This document shows, one piece after another, positions 14,850 to 23,317 of a DNA stretch of 53,982 nucleotides. The notes beneath the pieces were generated by a model. That model was not told the origin of the DNA, ran no database searches, and was given only the letters and a program-made list of their open reading frames with translations. The position numbers and the translations under genes were made by a program. The number at the start of each line of letters is the position of its first letter. Position 1 is the stretch's first letter. This stretch comes from MGBC163016 sp910588905 (GTDB lineage: Bacteria > Actinomycetota > Coriobacteriia > Coriobacteriales > Eggerthellaceae), in contig CAPGDO010000013.1 of the NCBI GenBank assembly GCA_948616985.1, positions 1 through 53,982 of the forward strand, given 5' to 3'.

Positions 14850-17564
14850 ATGAGGCTTGACAAGCTGGCCGTCACGGCGCAAGAGGCGGTGCAGAGCGCG
14901 ATGAGCGTCGCTGCCGATGCCGATGCCGCCATGATCGAGCCGATACATCTCTTGAAGGCGCTGATGGATGCTGATGAGAACAACATCGCTGCCATCATGA
15001 AGCGCATCGGCGCTGATCCGGTATGGATCTCGCAGAATATAGAAGATGCCATTGCGAAGATGCCCAAGGCATCAAGCTCCGCCATGCCCATGGCGGCACC
15101 GTCCCAGGCCTTCATCAAGGCCATAGACAACTCAGTGAAGATCGCAGAGAAGCTGGGAGATTCCTACGCCACCTCTGAGCATATGCTCATCGCGTTGTCT
15201 GAGGGCAATGACGAAGCCGGGAAGCTCCTCTCCACGGCGGGAATCACGCGCAAGAACATCGAAGCGGCCTACGAGGCGCTCCGTGGGGACACCCGCGTCA
15301 CCTCTCAGACCGACAAGACCCAGTTCGAGGCCTTGGAGCAGTACGGCCAGAACCTCACTCAGCAGGCCAGGGAAGGGAAGATGGACCCGGTCATCGGCCG
15401 CTCTGAGGAGATCCGCCGCACCATCCAGGTGCTCTCGCGCCGCACCAAGAACAACCCGGTGCTCATCGGTGAGCCGGGCACGGGCAAGACGGCCATCGTG
15501 GAGGGGCTGGCTCAGCGCATCGTGGCAGGAGATGTTCCCTCCAGCCTGAAGGACAGGGAGATCATCAGCCTTGATCTGGGAGCCATGATGGCTGGCGCAA
15601 AGTATCGCGGTGAGTTCGAGGATCGCCTGAAGTCGGTGCTGCGCGAGGTGAAGGAAGCCGGTGGCAACATCATCCTGTTCATCGACGAGCTCCACACCAT
15701 CGTAGGCGCGGGAGCCGGTGGGGATTCCTCGCTGGATGCAGGCAATATGCTGAAGCCCGCCCTCGCTCGCGGGGAGCTGCACGCCATTGGCGCTACTACG
15801 CTGGATGAGTATCGCAAGTATGTGGAAAAGGATGCGGCCCTTGAGCGGCGGTTCCAGCCCGTCATGGTGAACGAGCCCACGGTGGAAGACACCATCGCCA
15901 TCTTGCGCGGGCTGAAGGAGAAGTACGAGATCCATCATGGCGTGCGCATCACCGACGGAGCCATCGTAGCTTCAGCCGAGCTCTCCGACCGCTACATCTC
16001 CGACCGCTTCCTGCCGGATAAGGCCATCGACCTCATGGATGAAGCAGCGAGCCGCTTGCGCATAGAGATAGATTCCATGCCGGAAGACGTGGATGTGGCC
16101 GAGCGGCGGCTCACCCAGATGCAGATCGAGGAGCAGGCGCTCATGAAGGAGTCAGACGACGCCTCAGCGGAGCGCTTGGAGAAGCTGCGCCAGGATATCG
16201 CCATGGCCCGCGAAGCGCTGGATGCCCAGAAAGCCGCATGGCAGAACGAGAAGGATGTCATCGTCGGCGTCCAGAACCTGAAGGCGGAACTGGATGCAGC
16301 GAAGCTGGATGAGGAGCGTGCCACCCGTGACGGTGACCTCTCCCTGGCTTCTGAGATTCGCTATGCGCGCATCCCTCAACTGCAGCAGCAGCTCCATGCA
16401 GCTGAAGAGCAGCTCAAGGTCAGCCAAGAGGCAGGGGCCATCCTGAAGGAAGAGGTCTCGGAGGAAGAGATCGCAAGCGTCGTCTCCACATGGACCGGCA
16501 TCCCCGTCACCAAGATGATGCAGGGTGAGATGGAGAAGCTGGTAGACCTCGAGGAGGAGCTCAAGAAGCGCGTCATCGGCCAAGACAAGGCCGTGAACGT
16601 GGTGGCCGGAGCCATTCGTCGCAATCGAGCGGGTCTCTCTGATCCTGATAAGCCCATCGGCTCGTTCCTCTTCCTGGGTCCCACAGGCGTGGGCAAGACG
16701 GAATTGGCGAAGGCGCTGGCAGAGTACCTGTTCGACTCCGAGAAAGCCATGATCCGCATCGACATGTCCGAATACATGGAGAAGTTCAGCGTGCAGCGCC
16801 TGATCGGTGCGCCTCCTGGGTATGTGGGCTACGATGAGGGCGGCCAGCTGACCGAAGCCGTGCGCCGTCATCCCTATTCGGTTATCCTGCTGGATGAGGT
16901 GGAGAAGGCCCATCCGGATGTATTCAACATCCTCTTGCAGGTGCTGGATGATGGGCGCCTGACGGATGGCCAGGGCCGAGTGGTCAACTTCAAGAACTCC
17001 ATCATCATCATGACCTCGAACATAGGCAGCCAGATCATCCGCGACCATGCCGTTGAGAGCTCAGAGATGGATGCCAACGAAGCCACCGGTGAGACCATGG
17101 GCGAGATGATGGAAGGCATCGCGAACATGACCGCCGATGCCGCTGCGCAGAAGCTGAAGGAGTTCACGAACAAGATCAACGATGCCCTGCGCAACACCTT
17201 CCGTCCGGAGTTCTTGAACCGCATCGATGACATCGTGACCTTCAACGAGCTGTCCATCTCCACCATCGAGCCCATCGTGGACTTGCAGCTAGAGGAGGTG
17301 CGCGACCGGCTGGCGAAGCGTCGCGTTACGCTAGATGTGACTCCTGCTGCCATGGAGCATCTGGCCATCGACGGCTTCGACCCGGTCTTCGGCGCCCGTC
17401 CGCTCAAGCGGCTCATCCAGCGCGAGATCGTCGACCGCATCGCGCAAACGGTCATCACCGGAGAGCTGCATGATGGGAGCCACGTGCTGATAGATATAGA
17501 TGCCGAAGGGGATTACAGCTGCCGGATAGAAGGGCCGCTCTCCTTCGACCTGGAGGAGCTTTAA
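14850..17564 (+). CDS. clpB: Disaggregase ClpB (AAA+)
   Basis: ClpB extracts aggregated proteins together with DnaK/DnaJ/GrpE. The 904-residue protein has the N-terminal repeat domain, AAA1 with Walker A GEPGTGKT (207-214) and the IFIDELHT-type Walker B, the long coiled-coil M-domain (about 400-530), and AAA2 with GPTGVGKT (610-617) and the GYVGYDEGGQL pore loop. It is longer than the usual 860 or so residues because of a Met/Glu/Ala-rich insert of about 30 residues after TSNIGSQII (roughly 733-775). It ends the operon; a hairpin terminator follows at 17597. Confidence 0.98.
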   Translation: MRLDKLAVTAQEAVQSAMSVAADADAAMIEPIHLLKALMDADENNIAAIMKRIGADPVWISQNIEDAIAKMPKASSSAMPMAAPSQAFIKAIDNSVKIAEKLGDSYATSEHMLIALSEGNDEAGKLLSTAGITRKNIEAAYEALRGDTRVTSQTDKTQFEALEQYGQNLTQQAREGKMDPVIGRSEEIRRTIQVLSRRTKNNPVLIGEPGTGKTAIVEGLAQRIVAGDVPSSLKDREIISLDLGAMMAGAKYRGEFEDRLKSVLREVKEAGGNIILFIDELHTIVGAGAGGDSSLDAGNMLKPALARGELHAIGATTLDEYRKYVEKDAALERRFQPVMVNEPTVEDTIAILRGLKEKYEIHHGVRITDGAIVASAELSDRYISDRFLPDKAIDLMDEAASRLRIEIDSMPEDVDVAERRLTQMQIEEQALMKESDDASAERLEKLRQDIAMAREALDAQKAAWQNEKDVIVGVQNLKAELDAAKLDEERATRDGDLSLASEIRYARIPQLQQQLHAAEEQLKVSQEAGAILKEEVSEEEIASVVSTWTGIPVTKMMQGEMEKLVDLEEELKKRVIGQDKAVNVVAGAIRRNRAGLSDPDKPIGSFLFLGPTGVGKTELAKALAEYLFDSEKAMIRIDMSEYMEKFSVQRLIGAPPGYVGYDEGGQLTEAVRRHPYSVILLDEVEKAHPDVFNILLQVLDDGRLTDGQGRVVNFKNSIIIMTSNIGSQIIRDHAVESSEMDANEATGETMGEMMEGIANMTADAAAQKLKEFTNKINDALRNTFRPEFLNRIDDIVTFNELSISTIEPIVDLQLEEVRDRLAKRRVTLDVTPAAMEHLAIDGFDPVFGARPLKRLIQREIVDRIAQTVITGELHDGSHVLIDIDAEGDYSCRIEGPLSFDLEEL

Positions 17565-17596
17565 AGGGCGCACTGGTCCTGCCAAGCTAGAGCGCA

Positions 17597-17622
17597 AGGG
17601 CGAGGTAGGGATACCTCGCCCT
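17597..17622 (+). terminator. Terminator hairpin after clpB
   Basis: AGGGCGAGGTA / TACCTCGCCCT, 11 bp with a GGGA loop, 33 bp after clpB; the tail (GTTCTGTAT) is only moderately T-rich. Confidence 0.75.
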
Positions 17623-17688
17623 GTTCTGTATCAGGCCCATCGGTGTTACCATGGGCGAAACAGAGAACCATAGACGAAGGGGGTTCCC

Positions 17689-17808
17689 ATGGAACTGTTC
17701 GGAATGCAGGTCGAACCGTGGATGATCGGCGTCATCATCGCCATCATCGTGATCTTGATCGTGGCGTTCGTTGCCAAGGGCTTCATCGACGAGATGAAGA
17801 AGAAGTAG
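17689..17808 (+). CDS. Single-membrane-segment small protein (39 residues)
   Basis: This ORF is below common length cut-offs. ATG 17689 has GAAGGGGG upstream. The 39-residue product has a polar N-terminus (MELFGMQVEPW), one hydrophobic helix (MIGVIIAIIVILIVAFVA) and a basic C-terminal tail ending EMKKK. It is the first gene after the clpB terminator, and the sortase start is 15 nt downstream, so they may be co-transcribed. Function unknown; a small membrane partner or regulator of the sortase is possible, but by adjacency only. Good codon use and its ribosome binding site support that it is real. Confidence 0.6.
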   Translation: MELFGMQVEPWMIGVIIAIIVILIVAFVAKGFIDEMKKK

Positions 17809-17823
17809 GAACGGTAGGTATCC

Positions 17824-18891
17824 ATGGCGCACCCTCCCTATGATCCCCGCTCCCAGGGGCAGCCGCAACCGCTTCAGCCTCAGCCGCAGCAACCGCAGCC
17901 ATCGCAGCCCTTTCCCCAGCAGGTCTACCAGCAGCCCTATCAGCAGCAGGCGGTAGCCGGGGGAGTGAATCCGGTGCAGACGACCTCCGCTGAGCAGCAT
18001 GCGGACCGTCGCTACTCGAAGGGGGCGCGACGGGGAGGCATCTGGCGCGTCTTCTTCATCCTGTCCCTGGTGGTCCTCCTGGCGGCTGTGAGCGGCATCG
18101 GCTATATCTTCTACACCTATTGGGCTGGGCAGAGCGAATACGACCAGCTGGCCGAGGAGCATATGCAGATCCAGGACGAGGGAGACGGGAGCATCGTCTC
18201 TCTTGGCAGCTTCCAGATAGATTGGGAGGGGCTTCGGGCCATCAACCCTGATGTGGTGGGTTGGATCTATGTGCCGAACAGCGTCGTCAATTACCCCATC
18301 GTCTGGCGGGAGAACGACGACAACTACTATCTCAAGCGCACCTTCGGAGACAACTCCGTAGGGACCTTCGGCGCCGAATACGGCACCGTCATGCTGTCGG
18401 GGGCGAATTCGCCGCTCTGGACCGATCAGGTGAACATCGTCTACGGTCATCACTTGAACAACGGTTCCATGTTCGCCCATTTCGCCACCTATGAGGATGA
18501 AGCCATCTTCAATGCCAACCGCACGGTCTACGTGCTCACCCCGGAAGGGAACTTCCGCGTGACCACGTTCGCCTTGGACAAGGTTCCGGGAGCCTCAACG
18601 GATATAGCCATCCCGAACTTCCCCACCCAGGAGGAGTTCCGGGCCTATGTGAGCCAGCGGTTGGCTGACTCCCTGGTCGTGGCGAATCCGCCTGCTCCGC
18701 CGATAGATCAGATCAAGCAGGTGTTCGCGTTCTCTACGTGCAGTCAACCTGACCATGAGAACAGGCTCATCACCTTCGGCACGGTCGACGAGTTCTTGCC
18801 CGCGGGCTCTGACATCACGAAGGGCAATGCTCTGGTGGATGAGGAGGACGTTGCGAACGTCCATGGAATGGTGGACGAACGCCTGCTGTAA
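17824..18891 (+). CDS. srtB: Class B sortase
   Basis: Sortase B attaches surface proteins to peptidoglycan or assembles pilus-like structures. The 355-residue protein has a Pro/Gln-rich cytoplasmic N-terminus of about 65 residues, a membrane anchor (VFFILSLVVLLAAVSGIGYI), then the catalytic domain: VNYPIVW, the YGHHLNNGSMF histidine block near 209, the catalytic Cys306 (FSTCSQPD) and Arg314 (ENRLITFG). The SrtB-type insertion between His and Cys is present. No sortase substrate with a sorting signal is encoded next to it in the window, so it may serve substrates elsewhere. Preceded by the 39-residue membrane protein. Confidence 0.93.
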   Translation: MAHPPYDPRSQGQPQPLQPQPQQPQPSQPFPQQVYQQPYQQQAVAGGVNPVQTTSAEQHADRRYSKGARRGGIWRVFFILSLVVLLAAVSGIGYIFYTYWAGQSEYDQLAEEHMQIQDEGDGSIVSLGSFQIDWEGLRAINPDVVGWIYVPNSVVNYPIVWRENDDNYYLKRTFGDNSVGTFGAEYGTVMLSGANSPLWTDQVNIVYGHHLNNGSMFAHFATYEDEAIFNANRTVYVLTPEGNFRVTTFALDKVPGASTDIAIPNFPTQEEFRAYVSQRLADSLVVANPPAPPIDQIKQVFAFSTCSQPDHENRLITFGTVDEFLPAGSDITKGNALVDEEDVANVHGMVDERLL

Positions 18892-18949
18892 AGCGGCTCT
18901 CCCCTGTTAGAATGGGGATGTCCTCATACCATCAGATCAAGGAGTGCCC

Positions 18950-19999
18950 ATGGCCGAAGAAGTCACCTATGCAAGCGCGGGAGTGGATACGGCAGAGGGC
19001 GCACGGGCGGTAGATGCCATCAAGGCCACCGTCAAGGAGACCTACCGTCCTGAGGTCATCGGAGACATCGGTGGCTTCGGGGGGCTGTTCAGCATCGCTG
19101 CGGCCAAGGCCATGGAAGACCCTATCCTGGTCAGCGGCACCGACGGCGTGGGCACGAAGCTGAAGCTGGCCCAGATGGTGGGGGTGCACAATACCGTTGG
19201 CATAGACCTGGTGGCCATGTGCGTGAACGATATCCTGGCCACGGGGGCTGAGCCCCTCTTCTTCCTGGACTACATGGCTGTGGGCAAGCTGACCGCTGAC
19301 GCTGCCTCCGCTATCGTGGAGGGTGTGGCTGAAGGCTGCAAGCTGGCGGGGTGCGCGCTCATCGGCGGCGAGATGGCTGAGCACCCTGGCGTCATGGATC
19401 CTGATGACTATGACCTCTCCGGTTTCTGCGTGGGTGTGGTGGATCGGCCGCAGATGCTCGATCCGGCCCGTGTGCGCGAAGGGGATGTGCTGATCGGCTT
19501 GCCCTCTTCGGGCATCCACTCCAATGGCTATTCGTTGGTGCGCAAGGTGGCTATCGAAGGCAAGGAGCGGGAGGAGCTCATGGCTCCGCGGGAGTGGCTG
19601 GAGGGGGCTTCCATCTTGGAGGCGCTCTTGCAGCCCACGCGCATCTATGTGCGCCCGGTGCTGGATGCCCTGAAGGCGCTCCCCGGCGCTATCCATGCGC
19701 TGGCCCACATCACCGGAGGCGGTATCTCGGAGAACCTGGATCGGGCCCTCCCGGCCACCTTGGATGCTCAGGTGCAGCTGGGTTCTTGGCCTGAGCCTCC
19801 CATCATCCGCTTCATCTGCGATGCGGCGAATCTCTCTTCGATGGAGGCCCTGAAGACCTTCAACATGGGAGTGGGCATGGTCCTCATCGTTGACGCCTCG
19901 CGTTCTGATGAGCTGATGGCTCATTTCGAGTCGGTCGGCGAAGAGGCTTTCATCATCGGTTCGGTCATCCCTGGAGAAGGTCAGGTGGTCTACCGATGA
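18950..19999 (+). CDS. purM: Phosphoribosylformylglycinamidine cyclo-ligase PurM
   Basis: PurM closes the imidazole ring of AIR in purine biosynthesis. The 349-residue protein shows the family blocks YASAGVDTAEGARAVD, VSGTDGVGTKLKLA, GIDLVAMCVNDILATGAEPLFFLDY, GGEMAEHPG, GLPSSGIHSNGYSLVR and HITGGGISENL. ATG 18950 is preferred to GTG 18944 since AAGGAG lies directly upstream. Stop overlaps the purN start (ATGA), so purM-purN-xdhC-like are coupled. Confidence 0.98.
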   Translation: MAEEVTYASAGVDTAEGARAVDAIKATVKETYRPEVIGDIGGFGGLFSIAAAKAMEDPILVSGTDGVGTKLKLAQMVGVHNTVGIDLVAMCVNDILATGAEPLFFLDYMAVGKLTADAASAIVEGVAEGCKLAGCALIGGEMAEHPGVMDPDDYDLSGFCVGVVDRPQMLDPARVREGDVLIGLPSSGIHSNGYSLVRKVAIEGKEREELMAPREWLEGASILEALLQPTRIYVRPVLDALKALPGAIHALAHITGGGISENLDRALPATLDAQVQLGSWPEPPIIRFICDAANLSSMEALKTFNMGVGMVLIVDASRSDELMAHFESVGEEAFIIGSVIPGEGQVVYR

Positions 20000-20604
20000 G
20001 CAGGCTGAGGATCGGAGTCCTGCTCTCCGGAAGCGGCACCAACCTCCAGGCTATCCTGGATGCCATCGAAGACGGTCTGCCCGTAGAAGTAGTGCGGGTG
20101 ATATCCTCTCGTCCGGATGCCTTCGGCATCCAACGGGCTGAACGGGCGGCCATTCCCGTCTGTGCCCTCGATCGCAGCGTCTATGCTGATTCACAAGCCG
20201 CTGACCAGCGTATCGTGGACGAGATGCGCTCAGCCGGGGCAGAGTATCTGGTGATGGCGGGCTACATGCGCAAGCTCACGCCCGTGGTGCTGGATGCATT
20301 CCCCGATCGGGTGCTCAACCTGCACCCGGCGCTGCTGCCTTCGTTCAAAGGGGCCCATGCCATCCAGGATGCGTGGGACACCGGGGTGAAGGTCACCGGT
20401 GTCACCGTGCATTTTGCCAATGAAGACTACGACAAGGGCCCCATCGTGGCCCAGCGGGCCGTTCCTGTGCTCGAGACAGACACTATAGACTCCTTGGAGG
20501 AGCGCATCCATGCCACAGAGCATGTTCTCTACCCGGAGGTCCTGCGCCTGCTGGCTGAGGGGCGCGTGAGCATCGATGATGAGAGGAAGGTCTGCATCGC
20601 ATGA
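19996..20604 (+). CDS. purN: Phosphoribosylglycinamide formyltransferase PurN
   Basis: PurN transfers a formyl group from 10-formyl-THF to GAR. The 202-residue protein has the substrate loop GVLLSGSGTNLQAI, the catalytic block NLHPALLPSFKGAHA (His) and HFANEDYDKGPIVAQ with the conserved Asp. It overlaps purM at its start (ATGA) and its own stop overlaps the XdhC-like gene start by 4 nt. Confidence 0.98.
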   Translation: MSRLRIGVLLSGSGTNLQAILDAIEDGLPVEVVRVISSRPDAFGIQRAERAAIPVCALDRSVYADSQAADQRIVDEMRSAGAEYLVMAGYMRKLTPVVLDAFPDRVLNLHPALLPSFKGAHAIQDAWDTGVKVTGVTVHFANEDYDKGPIVAQRAVPVLETDTIDSLEERIHATEHVLYPEVLRLLAEGRVSIDDERKVCIA

Positions 20605-21590
20605 GACGCGAAGTCCTCGAACGGATCATCAAAGAGCTGGAAGCGGGGAACACCCCTGTGCTCTCAGTGGAGGATATCCCGGCTTTCAGCGTGCAAGCCA
20701 CGGTGGGCAACGACCATCTGAGCCCAGACTCCCTGGAGCAGATAGCCCAGGCCATGACGGCAGCTGACATCCCCGTGCTGAAGCGGGCGCTTCAAGCCAT
20801 AGACGCAGGAGAGCTGGCCTGGCTTGGCTTCAAGGTGGTCTATGATGCTCGCGCCGCTCAGGCGAACACGGATAATGAGGTCACGAAGAAGTATGGCGAA
20901 GAGGGTTCCGCGAACGGGGAATCCTTCCTGTTCTTTTGCAATGACGCGAAGGAGATCGTGGCCGCCCATCCCTACAGCCCTCGGGACGCCTTTCAGATGA
21001 AGGACGTGACCCGGGGCCCCTCCATGCACAATCAGCAGTTCGAGGGGCTCACCTGGGCCAGCGTGCCCCTATTCAGCTCGGTGCGCGTGTGGCTTTTGGG
21101 GGCATCGGATGTAGCCGTTGACCTGGCGAAGCTCGCCCAGCACGTGGGCTTCGAGGTGAAGGTGGTTGACTATGACAGCGCCTACCTCAATGAAGAGCGC
21201 TTCCCTGAGGCTGAACGGGTGATGCTCCATGGCGGAGACTTCCATGAGCTGGCGAATCTGACGGCTTCGCCGGAAGACTACGTCTGCGTTCTCACGCGGG
21301 GCCACATGTTCGATCCAGAGAGCTGCATATGGGCGCTGGAGAACCGCGTAGCCTATGTGGGCATGATGGGATGCGCAGGGAAGAATTCCACGGTCCATGA
21401 CCTGGTATTGGCTGCGGGCATCACTGAAGAGGACTGGGAGCGCGTGAAGCGTCCCATCGGCCTCAAGTTCGGGGCGAAGACTCCCGCCGAGCTGGCCATC
21501 GCCATCGTGGCGGAGCTCATCGATGTGCGCTATCGCTCCCGCTATAGCGCTGAAGCACAGGAAAAGCACGAGAGATCACTGGGAAGATAG
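20601..21590 (+). CDS. XdhC/CoxI-type protein in the purine operon
   Basis: The 329-residue protein has an XdhC-like C-terminal domain: a Rossmann fold with VWLLGASDVAVDLAKLA, VVDYDSAYLNEERFP and the conserved CVLTRGHMFDPESC, YVGMMGCAGKN, PIGLKFGAKTPAELAIAIVAEL. In XdhC/CoxI proteins this domain helps insert or sulfurate the molybdenum cofactor of xanthine dehydrogenase-type enzymes. The N-terminal half (1-160) lacks the usual XdhC N-terminal motif and is not recognised. The gene is coupled to purN by ATGA and is 9 nt from purH, so it is part of the purine transcript. Either it matures a molybdenum hydroxylase acting on purines, or it has a different role in this lineage. Confidence 0.8.
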   Translation: MRREVLERIIKELEAGNTPVLSVEDIPAFSVQATVGNDHLSPDSLEQIAQAMTAADIPVLKRALQAIDAGELAWLGFKVVYDARAAQANTDNEVTKKYGEEGSANGESFLFFCNDAKEIVAAHPYSPRDAFQMKDVTRGPSMHNQQFEGLTWASVPLFSSVRVWLLGASDVAVDLAKLAQHVGFEVKVVDYDSAYLNEERFPEAERVMLHGGDFHELANLTASPEDYVCVLTRGHMFDPESCIWALENRVAYVGMMGCAGKNSTVHDLVLAAGITEEDWERVKRPIGLKFGAKTPAELAIAIVAELIDVRYRSRYSAEAQEKHERSLGR

Positions 21591-21599
21591 GGGAGATCC

Positions 21600-23174
21600 A
21601 TGGAAAGTCCGAAGATCAAGCGCGTTCTGATGTCCGTGACAGACAAGACCGGCATCGTTGGCTTTGCGAAGACCCTGGTGGAGGAGTTCGGGTGCCAGAT
21701 CATCTCCACGGGCGGCACGGCTCGAGCCATCGCTGATGCTGGGGTGCCCGTGACCCCCATCGATGAGGTCACGCAGTTCCCTGAGATGATGGATGGCCGT
21801 GTGAAGACCTTGCATCCTCGGGTCCACGGCGGCCTTTTGGCCAAGCGTGATGATGAGAGCCACATGGCTCAGGCGTCAGAGCATGGCATCCAGATGATAG
21901 ACATGGTGGTGGTGAACCTCTACGCCTTCGAGAAGACGGTGGAATCCGGGGCCGACTTCGGCACCTGCATCGAGAACATAGACATCGGAGGCCCCTCCAT
22001 GCTGCGCTCTGCGGCGAAGAACTTCGCCAGCGTGGCTGTGGTCACCCGTCCGGATACCTATGAGGATATCCTGGAAGAGATGCGTGCGAATGATGGCCGC
22101 ACCACCTATGAGACCCGTCAGCAGCTCGCGCTGGATGTGTTCACTACCACGGCGGCCTACGATGGGGCCATCTCTCGGTGGATGGGCGCGCAGTTGGCTG
22201 AGGCTGGGGAAGACGCGTTCGCTTCTTCGGTGGAACTGGGGCTCAAGAAGAAGCAGTCCCTGCGCTATGGTGAGAATCCCCACCAAGCAGCCGCTTTCTA
22301 CACCCGTGATGACTATCCGAATGCAGCTACCACCCTGGCTCAAGCGCTCCAGCTCCAGGGCAAGGAGCTCTCCTACAACAACTACCTCGATCTGGATGCT
22401 GCCTGGGCTGCGGTGCGCGAGTTCGACCAGCCTGCCTGCGTCATCGTGAAGCACCTCACCCCCTGCGGCGTCTGCGTTGATGAGAATGTGACCGTGGCCT
22501 ACAAGCGGGCCCATGAGTGCGATCCGGTCTCCGCCTACGGTGGCGTCATGGCGTTCAACCGTCCTGTGACCGGAGATACCGTGGCTGCCATCTTCGATAA
22601 CAAGCAATTCGTTGAGGCCATCGTGGCTCCGGAATTCTCTGGGGATGCCTGTGAGATGTACGCCAGCAAGCCGAATTGTCGTCTGCTCTCTACGGGCGGT
22701 GTGAATGCTCCGGGTGAGGCTGTGGAGTACCGCAGCGTTGAAGGCGGTCTGCTGGCTCAGGTGTCTGACTCGGTGGTCGAGGGAGTGGATACCTTCGAAG
22801 TGGCCGGGGATGTGCAGCCCACGTCCCAGCAGATGGAAGAGCTCCTCTTCGCTTGGAAGGCCGTGAAGTCCGTGAAATCCAACGCCATCCTGATAGCCAA
22901 GGATAACGCCAGCGTGGGCGCGGGTGGCGGACAGCCCAACCGCGTGAATTCAGCCCGCATCGCTGTGGAGCAGGCAGGGGACAAGGCGAAGGGTGCTGTA
23001 GCAGCCAGTGACGCGTTCTTCCCCTTCCGCGATGGGTTCGATGTGCTGGCCGATGCCGGGGTGACGGCGGTGATAGAGCCGGGCGGCTCTATCCGGGATG
23101 AAGAGGTCATCCAAGCGGCCAACGAGAAGGGCGTTGCTCTGGTCTTCACGGGCCATAGGCACTTCCGCCACTGA
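21600..23174 (+). CDS. purH: Bifunctional AICAR transformylase/IMP cyclohydrolase PurH
   Basis: PurH carries out the last two steps to IMP. The 524-residue protein has the N-terminal IMP cyclohydrolase domain (VLMSVTDKTGIVGFAK, STGGTARAI, GRVKTLHPRVHGG) and the transformylase domain with KQSLRYGENPHQAA, KHLTPCGV, SAYGGVMAFNRP, GAGGGQPNRVNS, AASDAFFPF and EPGGSIRDEEVI. A GGGGAGAT ribosome binding site precedes ATG 21600. It ends the purine transcript; the PASTA kinase begins 143 bp further on. Confidence 0.98.
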   Translation: MESPKIKRVLMSVTDKTGIVGFAKTLVEEFGCQIISTGGTARAIADAGVPVTPIDEVTQFPEMMDGRVKTLHPRVHGGLLAKRDDESHMAQASEHGIQMIDMVVVNLYAFEKTVESGADFGTCIENIDIGGPSMLRSAAKNFASVAVVTRPDTYEDILEEMRANDGRTTYETRQQLALDVFTTTAAYDGAISRWMGAQLAEAGEDAFASSVELGLKKKQSLRYGENPHQAAAFYTRDDYPNAATTLAQALQLQGKELSYNNYLDLDAAWAAVREFDQPACVIVKHLTPCGVCVDENVTVAYKRAHECDPVSAYGGVMAFNRPVTGDTVAAIFDNKQFVEAIVAPEFSGDACEMYASKPNCRLLSTGGVNAPGEAVEYRSVEGGLLAQVSDSVVEGVDTFEVAGDVQPTSQQMEELLFAWKAVKSVKSNAILIAKDNASVGAGGGQPNRVNSARIAVEQAGDKAKGAVAASDAFFPFRDGFDVLADAGVTAVIEPGGSIRDEEVIQAANEKGVALVFTGHRHFRH

Positions 23175-23317
23175 TATCCGGACGGCTTCAGATGCGTAAG
23201 GGATGCACACCGCTTTCCTTCATTGATGGGTCAGGCTGAGTGGGGCGTGGTATCATGTCCTGCACGCATTGAAACGCAGCGTAAACGAACAAGATGATGT
23301 GTACCTAAGGAGTCAAC

